Below, in pieces: positions 33,001-44,035 of a stretch of DNA of 64,000 bases. Under the pieces are notes generated by a model that worked only from the letters and a program-made list of their open reading frames with translations, was not told the origin of the DNA and searched no databases. Source of the DNA: Deroplatys truncata. Its lineage: Eukaryota > Arthropoda > Insecta > Mantodea > Mantidae. The stretch lies in NCBI GenBank assembly GCA_030765065.1, contig CM060990.1, positions 418,571,198-418,635,197 of the forward strand, written 5' to 3'. Both the position numbers and the translations under genes were made by a program. The stretch's first letter is position 1. Each line of letters begins with the position of its first letter.

Positions 33001-34098
33001 CCACCGTAACATATTGCTTCAACACACATGACTGTCATTTTAATGTGATCAGAAATGATTTTAACTTCATTTCTCTGAAAGTTTCATTCGGCTTAAGCTG
33101 CTTTTTTAAACATCTACGGCTGTTCATAATCTGTGTCCCTAAAGCGGAAGGAACATAAACAAGCTATGTGGACAGGCGAAATTTTGTTTCTTTTGCAAAC
33201 TTCTACCTATATCTTTTGGGAGATTTGTCTCTGTGAAAATTATGAAAATGAGTTCCCCTGCGTGTTTTACTTTTCACATAACAACCATATGCACTACATA
33301 AAGACAATTTCTTTTTCACAATTTTATATGTTTCTGCAATACTAAAACACCACAAAATACACTTCTCTTCAAGTTGAAATACCACCAAGAACAATAATGA
33401 AAACAGATCACTACACGCGTGGCAGTGATTGCCTTGCAATCATAAAGCCCCTTCCTTCTAACTCTCTGTGTACTGATAACCTATGACGGATTTTGTTTAG
33501 CTTACGTGGCAATAATAGCGCGGCTGTATGTAGAAATAATGTTATAATACCACTGCAGTTTACAGGGCATGTCCTATCATTTACGAAGCAAAATGATTTC
33601 TGGGTTTCCTCCCCGTTAAATATTTAAGAAATCGTTCTACGAACAAAAATTCACGGTTTATATGCACTAAACTGAATTAGAAATGATGCTACCGATTCTC
33701 ATAAGTACTTTAAAATGTCTAATGCAAGCATGACATTATTTATATTGAACGCCATACCTTCCGAAACAAAGAAAGAAAAAAAAAAAACATTGTTTGAACA
33801 AATGAGTTTTTTCAGGATCCTCATTTCGAGCCTACGCGGTAAAATCATTCCTAAGAAAGGGTGACCATGCGTCTTACTGCCACAAGGCAGAAAAATCGTC
33901 CGAGGGTAGTACCTTCCTCCGCGAAGAACATTATACTTCGACAGGGGTATGCCAGCTGAAATTTTCTTACGAATTGAATAGGCTTGTGCTTTTCTATCTC
34001 TGACATATGACCACCCTATGCAGAACCTGCATGATACAGCGCATAAGTACAACGGAGGGGATACATCGCACACCGTGAGCTATATAGATCTATTGTTG
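33001..34098. other. No recognisable gene
   Basis: About 1.1 kb of AT-rich DNA. A 124-codon minus-strand frame at 33699-34073 has no family resemblance and no supporting context, so it is not called. Confidence 0.5.
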
Positions 34099-34205
34099 AT
34101 ACCACCCGCCCAGGAGGAATGGATGAAGCGAAGGAACCATAGGAGGCTACAGGCAGACAGGCCACGGAGACACGCAACAGTCCCTCAAATGTCCTGGCTC
34201 AAATA
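34099..34205 (+). repeat. Fragment of the 32.2 kb SINE-like family
   Basis: TACCACCCGCCCAGGAGGAA, then GGATGAAGCGAAGGAACCAT and GGCAGACAGGCCACGGAGAC match 32231-32320 with a few changes and a short deletion. Confidence 0.7.
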
Positions 34206-34691
34206 CACAACCCACCGTCGGTGCCGCCCAGTGGATTTAGGTTTCCGATGACGAAACAAGCAGACAACCAGCGATCGGCGATTTCGATCACACTTACTAT
34301 ATTGTGTGGTGTTCAGCGAGTCCTCTCTGTTTTTGGAGTTGTATACCTGAAGTAGGTGAAAGAAAGCTGTGTTCTTATTTAAACTTGAAGAGTTTAATAT
34401 ACATTATTAAAGCAAACACAGGATATACAATAAAAACCAGAGTTTATTGTTCAACAAGAAAAGAAAGTTAGTTATTAACCCTGCCTGGATTAAATTTTGA
34501 GAAGAGACAAGAACGCCCCTTATATTTACACGATTTATTCAGCATTTCTCTTACACAACTGTGAAAATTCTTAAAAAGACAGTTGTGCGCTCAAACCTTG
34601 CAACACGAGTGCTCACAGGCAAGTTCTCGCATCGGTAAAGCTTTCGTAACTTACGAAAAGTGGCAGACCTTTCGAGAGTTGAATGTGTTTA
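34206..34691. other. No recognisable gene
   Basis: AT-rich spacer. It contains an AATTTTGAGAAGAGACAAGA-like stretch but no identified element. Confidence 0.5.
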
Positions 34692-34915
34692 TACGAGGCG
34701 TATTCGGAAAGTAAGCTTCCCGATTTTGTTTCCTTTAAAGTAAACATATTTAGCAGGGAAAATTGCGCATGCGTAACACATCTATGACGTATCAATCACA
34801 TGCCAGCTGGACAGGTCCCGCCTGGTGCCAGTAGCGCGGCAGCAGTGGCCCGAAATGGCGGCTCTTATTCGTTCTCAGGCCGCCAGCGAGGTTCAGTCAT
34901 TGATAAATAGGCCTC
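34692..34915 (+). mobile_element. Mariner-type 5' end
   Basis: TA followed by CGAGGCGTATTCGGAAAGTA is the common mariner terminal pattern (ACGAGGTGTATTC-AAAAGTA). A leader with GCGCATGCGTAACAC and GCAGCAGTGGCCCGAAATGG follows. No mariner transposase frame is seen behind it; instead the sequence runs straight into a piece of the CGGBP1-like hAT. Confidence 0.5.
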
Positions 34916-35177
34916 GGACACAGTTGCTGTTTCGTTGCACTTTGACTGGGAAACAGTTACGTGCGCAGAGGGTTTCATTGAGGACCCCCAAGTACTGTCA
35001 GTCATTCACTCTAAGCAATCGATCAGTACATGTACAACCTGTTCTGAAGTTACGAAGTCCGGCGGTGTTAGCTGACAAAACATGCCGAAAACAACCAGTA
35101 AGAAGAGTGTCTTACTTATAAATGAACATGGACATGAGTATTTTGATGTAAGAGGGGAAAATATATTTTGTAAAGTA
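34916..35177 (+). pseudogene. CGGBP1-like hAT, 5' transposase fragment (second copy)
   Basis: It is nearly identical, in opposite orientation, to 10747-10993. It encodes MPKTTSKKSVLLINEHGHEY from the ATG at 35082, then FDVRGENIFCK, the start of the BED-type zinc finger. It has 15 bases (35069-35083) that the other copy lacks, and those bases include the first two bases of that ATG. Homology stops at 35177. There is no transposase core. Confidence 0.7.
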
Positions 35178-35439
35178 TTAGTGGTGGTATCTGCCAATTT
35201 TAATGTTTATGAAGCCCACTTCTACAACAATTTTACTGCGTGCAATGCGTTCTCTATGTGAAACTAAGCCGAAGAAGATGGTGATGATGATAATAATGAT
35301 AATAATAATAAGAAGAATAAGAATAATAATAGCTACAGAAATCCGTAAGAATGCGTTTATATAAACAATCTGAAAAGTACTGGCGGCTGGAAAACTATGA
35401 GGCGATACACATAATATATATATATATACATACATATAC
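35178..35439. repeat. AAT/GAT-rich simple sequence
   Basis: (GATGAT)(AATAAT)n at 35278-35330 and a (TA)n/(CATA)n tract at 35413-35445. No gene. Confidence 0.6.
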
Positions 35440-36090
35440 ATGATGGCTATTACCATACTCAGCCTCATAACCTAAGTCGCTACTAAATCCTATTCTAATC
35501 AGTAGACATTGAAGCATTGGCTCATCAACCTCTGCAACTTCTCTCATTTATGCCTTCCAATCATGTAAATAAAGCCTAATTTTCGGAAAGTCACTTACAT
35601 ACAGCTAACTTAAGCGGCAACAGTCTGCAGGTTATGTTATCTTAAAAGTGTGTTCTGTATTGTGTAAATCTGTTACATTTGCTCTGCAAATATATTTATA
35701 TAGGAAAATGTTATACAGCATTAAAATTACAATAGGAAGCAAAGAGAGAAACAAATTGTTCACCACGGGGGATCGAACCCGGTTTTCAGCATGAAAAGCA
35801 AAAATTTTAATCGCTGCAGTGCAGTGCAGTACTACGAAATACTATAAATGCTACGCTTGATGTGGGCAACTTATGCTACGAATGCCAAGCTGTGTACATT
35901 ACCGGTCACTCTTTGTTGCTCTCCTGGTAAAACAGAACAGAATAATCTGCGTGAGCGGGTGTGGGGGATCCCCCGGGCGATATAGGGCGAGCAGGAAGAA
36001 GACAGTGCGAGCGCAATGCGTCAAGAGGGTTCGGTAGAGTCGAGCGCCGAAACCGGTTTATACCCCTGCCGTTGAAACATCGCACTTGAC
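35440..36090. repeat. Dispersed repeat copy 2 (uninterrupted)
   Basis: Counterpart of 11609-11790 plus 13222-13800. It keeps AATAAAGCCTAATTTTCGG directly followed by CTTACATACAGCTAACTTAA. A minus-strand tRNA-like B box (CCGGGTTCGATCC) lies at 35769-35782. It ends near GAGCGCCGAAACCGGTTTAT. Both copies share a CAGTGCAGTACTACGAAATAC word. Confidence 0.65.
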
Positions 36091-36330
36091 AGCTAGCGAT
36101 TAAGTTGGTACGCTCGCAAAAAAACAGATGAAAAGTTTTAACCGTTAGACTTCCTAAACCAATCACAAGGCAACATTTCGGGTTATCTATGACAAAGTGG
36201 AAGCAGCTCTGTTGCCGGATGTAGCTATTTCCAACCACGTGTTTCAGTTCGTGAATCTAGCACGTGCGTTGAGTTGTTCTTTGCAAGTTAATATTGTCCA
36301 TTGTTATTCATATTTGTGGTTACTGTTGGT

Positions 36331-36338
<8 letters not shown>

Positions 36339-36375
<37 letters not shown>

Positions 36376-38095
36376 AACACACACACCAGGTGAGTCAGCT
36401 GCCCCTAGGTATTGTATCCATGCAACCCGCAGTTTATAGTCTAATATGAAAACATTGAACCTTTTATCAAATAAACTGTTATTGTACTTCTGTCCTTCTA
36501 TTCGATACTATACACATGACCACCATTAAAGATTAAAGGCCTGAATGAGCCAAGGAGCCGCGAAAGGTTTTAAAAAGACGGTTTTTCATGGATATAATGC
36601 CTGCAAGGAGATAGAGGTATGTTTTCCCGAAGAACAGGAGATAATATGTGCGTTCTGACCGAGTGGATTAGCTGCCGGGATGTGGTAAGGCAACGGTTAG
36701 CTTCGGAAGTTCGAATCTTATACAAACATCACATTGTTTTGGTTATTTTCTTTCCATTTCTCCTTGCGTTTATTTTCTGTATTTTAGTGTACTAATCTAC
36801 TTATTTTTGTTATTGGCTCTCCTGTGAGCCAAAGACACAAGAATTACAATCAGATAATTGTGTATTATGTTTACGGTAATAATCTGTACCTATCTGGTGT
36901 TGTAAACCGTGTCACGTAGCACGTTTATTCTTTTGGGCACATATCGACGATATTAAATCTAACAGCTTTTGTTTCATGTTTAAACCTTATGTTTCACTTC
37001 TTCTACTGACAAAGGATTTGTAAATGTGCCAAGTCCATGGTAAACAGAATAATAAATTGTTAAAGAGCGTGGATTTCATCAACGAAGTAATTTTTCAAAA
37101 TGACGACCCCCTTCATCAATGCACATTTATGTACGTTGCCGGAAAGACCTTCTTGCATGTTGTAACATGTCCGGTGTAATATGCCTACATTCTTCACGTA
37201 TGAATGCCCGGAAATGATTTGGGCTTTGCGGTTCTTCTTCTTTACGGTAGAAAAAACATGGTGATTATTCTATTTTGTACACACTTATGTTATCAAAAAT
37301 GTACTTTATATCATAATATCAAATTATAGGCCCAAAGAGATAAAACAAAAGGTAATAAACATTTTGAACTTAACACGACGGATTTGAACACGCACTAAAG
37401 CGGCACAGAGGTATAGCAACTATGATAATACCATTCGGCCAACGCTACATTGCGAGTTGGGGTTCCTATACGAATTAATAATAGCAAAACTCAAACCCAC
37501 TTCGAATCTTTACATGCTTTTTGCAACTTCATACAGCTTTTGGAGGTAATTTTGGTAACTTAACTCAAATAAACAAACTGCATCAGCCATTTCCATTACT
37601 GTATGAACTGAAATATGCCATAGTTTGTGACAGAAAAGAAATTATCTACCTAATGCTTAGCATTTTTTGACAAGGCTGTACAACGAACCTTTGTTGGCTG
37701 ACGGCTTGAATCCAATTGGTCACACTGTTAGATCTTCCATTTTGTTTTCAAATAGTTTTGTCAACCGAAGCATGTGATAAGTTGTTCCTTCAGGGGCGTT
37801 TTCAAAGGTGTGTATTAATGTATGATAAAGAATAAAAGTTTGTAAAATCAGCTAAAAGTGGCACTGAAGTTCTCAGTGTCAAGGTGGGATGTTTTTGGCA
37901 TCGACATACATGACGATTCTGTCCCGTAAAACACTTATGCACTGTGTTATCTATCCCTCCTCTACAAAATGTTATGCAAATCAGCCTTTAGAAGGAATTC
38001 AAGAAATGCGTAAGTCACATATGTTGCTTAGCACGTTGCATAAATTCAAAAATAAATAGGGGCAGCTGACTCCCCTGGTGTGTGTATATATATAG
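36339..38095. mobile_element. Terminal-inverted-repeat element with mirrored microsatellite arms
   Basis: CACACCAGGTGAGTCAGCTG (36382) and CCCCTA are mirrored by TAGGGGCAGCTGACTCCCCT (38057) and GGTGTG. Outside these the left flank is (TA)n(CA)n and the right flank (TG)n(TA)n, so the inverted repeat continues through simple sequence. The interior (1.7 kb) has a tRNA-like plus-strand word pair (TGACCGAGTGGATTAGC at 36657, GGAAGTTCGAATC at 36705), another on the minus strand (TGGCCGAATGG and GTGTTCAAATCC at 37441-37380), and a Tc-type transposase scrap. It carries no transposase of its own. Confidence 0.55.
37078..37255 (-). pseudogene. Tc1/mariner superfamily transposase, C-terminal scrap
   Basis: The minus strand encodes PNHFRAFIREECRHITPDML, then QHARRSFRQR, a stop, and MCIDEGGRHFEKLL. 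ITPDML-VR-SF-R---CIE--G-HFEHLL is the C-terminal end of DUF4817-type Tc transposases. A related C-terminus lies at 43865-44020. One in-frame stop is visible in this short piece. Confidence 0.65.
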
Positions 38096-40115
38096 GCATT
38101 GGAACTGTTAAGAAGGACCCGGGAATTCTTTGAACAGGAGTACGTGAAGGTTCATAGGCATCCCTCTATTCCTGCTGATAAAGGCGTACAACGAACTGCA
38201 GCAGCTCTTGAACTAATCACGATAACTGTTATTTACAAGGGAGTGAAACTCCAAGAGAAAGAGAACAAAATTCCTGAACCATCTGGAACGCAGCGTGACT
38301 GAAAATAACTTTGTTATCGCAGCTTATAATTTGTTTTATTTCTCCTCATTGCAGCAGGCACGATTGCATTATTTTGTTTCCGTATTGTCAAAAGTGCGTA
38401 ATTTATTTTACATACGTTGCATTGTTTATGCTGAGTTAATTTCAATTAACAACAATAATACGAAATAGTTATTATTCATTGACGTTCGCTACTTACGTTG
38501 AGGCAGTATTTTTAACACTTAAGTAATTTCAGTCTAATTATATAATATGTAAATTCAATAACAGCCCACCTTGAAGCAATATTTGTATGTAATAATTTGT
38601 AAAATGTATGTAACAGTCATTGCATATGCTTATATTATTGTATCCATGTGTAAAAATGTTATATGAATGTATTACGTAATTAAATAATGTAGGAGCTGTG
38701 AGAAATAGGTAAAAAATTGCTAACAATGAGGTAACCGACAGTTTTAGTGACAGTTTATAAAATAGCCAATCAACAACCAGAAAAAGCTTTAGTTAAATGA
38801 AGGTTTTCTATTGGAGTAGGATTAGCCAATCAGAAACTGAAAAGGAGAAAATTTTACAAATTTAGAGTTCAGTTGCCTGCAGACAGAGTTACTAACCAGA
38901 CGCAAAAAGTGTCCTCAAGAAATATAACATGTATTCGTGTGAGACGAAAAATAAGTTTACATATTAAAAAAGTGTAATTAATTAATAAAAAGAATCTCAC
39001 AGCTCTCTATATCAGTGAAGTGTTATTTAAATCGTATCAAGTATTAATAAAAGGAGTGAAGTAAAATTATAATTGTGTAAGCCTACATTCTTGTTGCACC
39101 ACAACCCTGCTAAGGCATCCATGTCTGTAACAAAAATACTGACGCAGCCGAGGAAAACATAAATATATAATATTTAAAGAAACAGTCAAATTACAAAGTT
39201 AATATTTTTTAAACATTTGGGGCAAAGGCCACCGGAAAGTACGTTTGGGGCAAAGGCTACCGGAAACTGTTTACTATACGTGCGGTTGCAACTACTTCAA
39301 GTTCGGCTCCCCAACTCTTGAAATACAATACAACTCCTTCAAATCGGCTTTTCCATACGTGAAACAGCAACATTCACAACGTACACTTTTTGTATGCGTC
39401 TTAGACACGATAGAAAGGAGAACAATCAGCTGTTGTTGTTTACTAACCACTCTGGCAACGTCGCAACCACAATATAGTTAACGTTACGCTAAGCCACACG
39501 AACTATCAAGTGCAAAGATACAATGGCGGAGGTATAGATTACTCTATAGCAGTCCTCTAATTCTAACCCAGGTAGAACATCGGTTAGATTTGTCAGTATT
39601 CTGCTACGCACTCTGTACGCAAGGTACTTATTCCACAAAATCATGGAGTCTAGTGTTTCGGATGTCGTGAATGTAGTCGGTACACAATAGTTATTATCTT
39701 GATAGTATCAACAATGAAAAACTTTTAAAGTTGTGTGGATAAAACTGTATACAAATGCTTAATGAGCATTTTGGGGGGGGGATTATAAACGCATAAAGCG
39801 TTTTAAAGGTTCAAACGAAAGGGATGCTTCATCAGAAACCTATGTGATCAATGGAGTAGTTTTGTAATGCACATTTAAGAATTTTCAAGAAACTTGTATT
39901 TTAAAGACTGCACAATCGCCATGCTAAGGGAACTGAAACCTAAGTTCCAACTTATATAGTCTTAAATATATTATTATGAAAATTTAATTTCATGTTAATA
40001 TGCTTTAACAGAAAGAACCTACTACACTAAATTTTAACGAAGTACACCTATTAGTTCCTAAGTTAATATTTAACCAACTTTAAACCTCACTCGGTATAAA
40101 CTGTCTGTTAAGTAA
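38096..40115. other. No recognisable gene in 2 kb
   Basis: AT-rich. TTTGGGGCAAAGGCYACCGG is present twice, at about 39219 and 39245, a 26 bp tandem duplication. CAAT-box-like words (TAGCCAATCA at 38764 and 38824) occur in a possible regulatory or LTR-like stretch, but no end repeats could be fixed. A G-run lies at 39773-39780. Confidence 0.5.
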
Positions 40116-40665
40116 AGGTTGGTTCACAATAACCCAGAACGGGAAGCAATACGGCATACAAGATTTTGGTTCACAATACCCCGGTAACCAGAATGGGAAT
40201 GCAAATCGATGATCATATCAGTCTCAAAGTGGAAAATCGATTTTTCGCATTGTAATTTCATTTGTTTTTAACTAACCAAAGATATTTTTTCACCTGCTTT
40301 CAATTCAGCCAACATGATGCGGGTTAGCTAATGTCAAAATTCGACAGAGTAAACATTATCTAAATGCAAAACTATTAAATTTCCCATTCCTCTAGTTTTA
40401 CCAAGCTTTCATTTCTTTATTTACTGGCGTACATTAAAGTTGTTTGTTGTTCTTTGTTAATTTCTACCGGTTTTTTTTACTGTTCTTTGTAGCTTTTACT
40501 ATTGTTTTTGAGATAATGGCAGTTTTGAGTTGCATATAAACGAACTGCAAATGACCCTTTCACTAATAGAACCAACGCTCAATGGATCTGCGGGTGTCAG
40601 GATCTGTGGTTAGGACACACATATGCTAGAATTTCTTCCAGTTTCATGTTTCCAGCTTGCGACGA

Positions 40666-40716
<51 letters not shown>

Positions 40717-40965
40717 AGCAGCTGTTTCATGCCACGGCCACCTAGAATAATCTCTACAGTGAAGAGTCTAATATGCACAATATGGAGCTTACATGCCGTG
40801 CCTAGGAACGAGAACGAGGAAGTTAAAACTCGACCAAGTCTTCTTTCCCGTCCCCGGAAACTGGAAAAGTTTCCCGTCAATTGTGAACGCTCCCATTAAA
40901 ATACATGCATTTCAACTTTGTCGTTCTCGTTCTGGTTACCGTTCTCGGTTGCTGTGAACCAGCCT
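40116..40965. mobile_element. 850 bp MITE with TAA target duplication (PIF/Harbinger-like)
   Basis: Ends AGGTTGGTTCACA (40116) and TGTGAACCAGCCT (ending 40965) are inverted repeats, with further inverted words CCAGAACGGGAA / CGTTCTCGTTCTGG inside. TAA flanks both sides (40113-40115, 40966-40968). The interior is non-coding and contains a (GA)n tract at 40668-40711. Near the left end the terminal word is partly repeated (TTTTGGTTCACAATACC at 40163). The TAA flanks suggest mobilisation by PIF/Harbinger or ISL2EU-type transposases. Confidence 0.65.
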
Positions 40966-42087
40966 TAAGAGTTTTAAAATGATTTACGGAAAACGTGCAT
41001 TAATGTTTCTCGGTGTGCGCAAACAATGACTGAATCGGAAGATGCAAAAACGTGAATGTGAAAAAAACTAACACGAGACGTGAAATCTTTTGTAATTCCT
41101 GTAAAACATATTCTGTATGGAAATAAAAATAAGTTACCATGCCCATCTGCACATTTCTATTTTATTAAATCTGAATTCTGTGAGTTACTGGAACCAAAAA
41201 CAAGCTTCCATTACGCACATGTCACCCTTTTTCCGAATTTTAACTTTCTTGAGGGTTGGTTGCACTTCTTTCTTGTAACAAACAATAATTTAGTATATTT
41301 TTTCACTTGAAATATGTATATTCAAATACAATATATGTACATCTTTGATTTATATGACTTTCTTAAGGTGTTTTCTTCTTCACTCACTGACGCTTATGCC
41401 ACAATACAGGAGATACGTATATGCACCGCACCACTACTGCACGTGTCCCGTTTTTTGCATCTTTTCAAGCGTTCCGGATTGTTTTTCGCCCACATGCTCT
41501 GCCATGACCTGTCACTTTTTTGCACAGTACTGTGCGTCCATCTCCGTAGAACTGATATTGAATTTAAAGTGGAAATAAATAAATTTAAAAAATAAAACTT
41601 TAAAAAACACGCCACATTTTTGCGTATTCTGATTCAATTCCTCTACTTTTCATATCCCCCAAATAAGCTTTCAAAAAATTAACCTTTACTTGATATAAGT
41701 TTCTAAAATAAATTGAATTTCATTTGAGTACATCAGAATATACCAAAAATTCAGTTACCATAAATACCCCGTATAGTTTTTAATTACTGTACTTTCTGCT
41801 ACACTCTAAATATGTTTACTCATTTTTCTAAAATACGTTACATAAGAAGTCTTTTACGCGCAGCAACATTTTGGAAAACAAGAAACTGAGAAAAAAGGAA
41901 ATGAAAATACTTTTACAATTGAATATCCCTGTAACATGTGTGTTGAAATGCCCTTCCTGTGTTTTTAAACACATGAACAATAACACCATTTTGTGATACA
42001 GGAACATAAAAAATAAAAAAGAAATGTTTGCTCCAAATTCATAAAATTTCAGCAGCAAGTCGCAACAATACCGTGCAGGCGTTTTAA
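40966..42087. other. No clear gene
   Basis: AT-rich sequence. On the minus strand near 41480 a SWQSMWAKNNPERLKRCKKRD word recalls NPE-rich basic repeats of some uncharacterised arthropod element proteins, but it is too short to name. Confidence 0.4.
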
Positions 42088-42158
42088 GGTCACTGCAGTA
42101 CAGCATGCTACGCATATAGTTGGAAAATATATGCGTAGCACGCTGTACTGCAGAGACC
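42088..42158. repeat. 31 bp arm hairpin (inverted repeat)
   Basis: The left arm 42088-42118 (GGTCACTGCAGTACAGC...) and right arm 42128-42158 (...GCTGTACTGCAGAGACC) are complementary at 29 of 31 positions around a 9 nt loop (GTTGGAAAA). It lies just in front of the DUF4817 element. It may be two element ends joined head to head. Confidence 0.9.
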
Positions 42159-42407
42159 TCGGTACCTTTCCGATGCGCAACTGGCGGTGCATGACGCGTT
42201 CAAGGTTATCTTTATCAGATGTGCTTCAGTCCTGCTTTGAGTTCGTGCTGTAGAGAGAGCCGACATTGTGCATTTTAAAGGTGAAGGTTTATTCAAGACA
42301 TCTGTGTTGTGTGTGATTTGCTTAAGTGTAACGTCTTGTTATTAATCCATTGCAATGCCTGCCGACAAATTCACGCTTGAACAACGAATTGTTATGTACG
42401 ATACATA

Positions 42408-43652
42408 CACTACGTGATCAAAAGTATCCGGACACCTGGCTGAAAATGACGTACAAGTTCGTGGTGCCCTCCATCGGTAATGCTGGAAGTCAATATGGTG
42501 TTGGCCCACCCTTAGCCTTGATTAGACCTTTAACTCTCGCAGGCATACTTTCAATCAGGTGCTGGAAGGTTTCTTGGGGAATGGCAGCCCATTCTTCACG
42601 CAGTGCGGAACTGAGGAGAGGTATTGATGTAGGTCGGTGAGGCCTGGCACGAAGTCGGCCTTCCAAAACATCCCAAAGGTGTTCTATAGGATTCAAGTCA
42701 GGACTCTGTGCAGGCCAGTCCATTACAGGGATGTTATTGTCGTGTAACCACTCCGCCACAGCTCGCGCAGTATGAACAGGTGCTCGATCGTGTTGAAAGA
42801 TGCAATCGCCATCCCCGAATTGCTCTTCAACAGTGGGAAGCAAGAAGGTGCTTAAAATATCAATGTAGGTCTGCGCTGTGATCGTGCCACGCAAAACAAC
42901 AAGGGGTGCAAGCCCCCTCCAGGAAAACCACGACCACACCATAACACCACCATCTGCGAACTTCACTGTTGGCACTACACACGCTGGCAGATGACGTTCA
43001 CCGGGCATTCGCCATACCCACATCCTGCTATCGGATCACCACATTGTGTACCGTGATTCGTCACTCCACACAACGTTTTGCCACTGTTCAATCGTGTAAT
43101 GTTGACGCTCCTGACACCAAGCGAGGCGTCGTTTGGCATTTTCCTGCGTGATGTGTGGCTTATGAGCAGCCGCTCGACCATGGAATCCAAGGTTTCTCAC
43201 CTCACGCCTAACTGTCATAGTACTTGGAGTGGATCCTGATGCAGTTTGGAATTCCTGTGTGATGGTCTGGATAGATGTCTACCTATTACTCTTTACGACC
43301 CTCTTCAAATGTCGGCGGTCTCTGTCAGTCAACAGACGAGGTCGGCCTGTACGCTTTTGTACTGTACATGCCCCTTCACTTTTCCACTTCACTATCACAC
43401 CAGAAACAGTGGATCTAGGGATGTTTAGGAGTGTGGAAATCTCGCGTACAGACTTCTGACACAAGTGACACCCAATCACCTGACCACGTTCGAAGTCCGT
43501 GAGTTCCACGGAGCGTCCCATTCTGCTGTTTCCCGATGTCTAATGACTACTGAGTTCGCGGATGAGTACCAGGCAGTAGGTGGCAGCACAATACATCTAA
43601 GATGAAAAACGTATGTTTGTAGGGGTGTCCGGATACTTTTGATCACATAGTC
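42408..43652 (-). mobile_element. Tc1 element, nearly intact, 1,245 bp
   Basis: The ends CACTACGTGATCAAAAGTAT (42408) and ATACTTTTGATCACATAGTC (ending 43652) are inverted repeats of about 28 bp with two or three mismatches, continuing into CCGGACACC. TA flanks both sides (42406-42407 and 43653-43654). The single minus-strand gene fills most of the element. It sits inside the DUF4817 element, and the interrupted codons of the host element line up across the site after removing the Tc1 and one TA. Confidence 0.93.
42490..43521 (-). pseudogene. Tc1 transposase with two in-frame stops
   Basis: One frame of 344 codons runs from MGRSVELTDFERGQVIGC to [10 protein letters not shown]. Residues 1-110 are the paired helix-turn-helix region (SVREISTLLNIPRSTVSGVI, then KRTGRPRLLTDRDRRHLKR). 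The DDE core shows VVWSDESRYT (first Asp), [11 protein letters not shown] (second Asp) and [12 protein letters not shown] (Glu), all kept. Two stops interrupt it: TAG after KSNR (about 43279) and TGA after YTMW (about 43036). Both are explained by C-to-T changes (CAG to TAG, CGA to TGA), and no frameshift is needed. Length equals a full Tc1 transposase, so the copy is young. Confidence 0.92.
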
Positions 43653-44035
43653 TACGTTAAGACCGAATCATGTACACAGGTGTGTAGACCATTTCAGGAG
43701 AAATTTCCTGGTATTCCAGTTCCAATAAGAGAAACTGTTAGACGTCCGGTTAATAAGTTTAGGACAACGGGATCGCTAAACCTAAGAAGCGAAAACGAAA
43801 TGTTCTAACGGAATAAAAAATTGACGAAATTGGTGCATCTGTTTTTGGGGAACCCTACAAAAAAAAGTTTGTAGGAACAATCCCCACACCATAGATGAAC
43901 TTAAGGACAATATAAAAACAGAAATTAACATTCCGCAAGAAGAACTCATGCGTGTAAATGGAAATTACACTCGAAGATGCCAAGAATGTCCTCACGTAAA
44001 TGGACACCACTTTATAACAAGGTTAGTACTCATTA

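Larger units (their letters stand above)
42128..44035 (+). mobile_element. DUF4817-type Tc element, internally deleted and split by a Tc1
   Basis: Plus-strand coding starts at the ATG 42355: MPADKFTLEQRIVMYDTY, broken at 42407 by the Tc1, then VKTESCTQVCRPFQEKFPGI and NKFRTTGSLNLRSENEMF behind it. These are the DUF4817 DNA-binding helices known from abundant insect Tc-type elements. The next recognisable part (43865 on) is the extreme C-terminus: NPHTIDELKDNIKTEINIPQ and RCQECPHVNGHHF. The whole DDE core between is missing, so this was already a deletion derivative. Terminal repeats are not fixed; the left end may be in the hairpin at 42088. Confidence 0.65.

Noticed and set aside
33699-34073. 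124-codon minus-strand frame
   Set aside because: No family resemblance, no promoter or splice context, and a composition like its AT-rich surroundings.
38500-39135. Solo LTR
   Set aside because: CAAT-box words and a TGT...ACA frame are suggestive, but no matching end duplication was found and both borders are arbitrary.
40657-40899. 80-codon frame with Arg/Glu run
   Set aside because: It is a (GA)n microsatellite inside a MITE.
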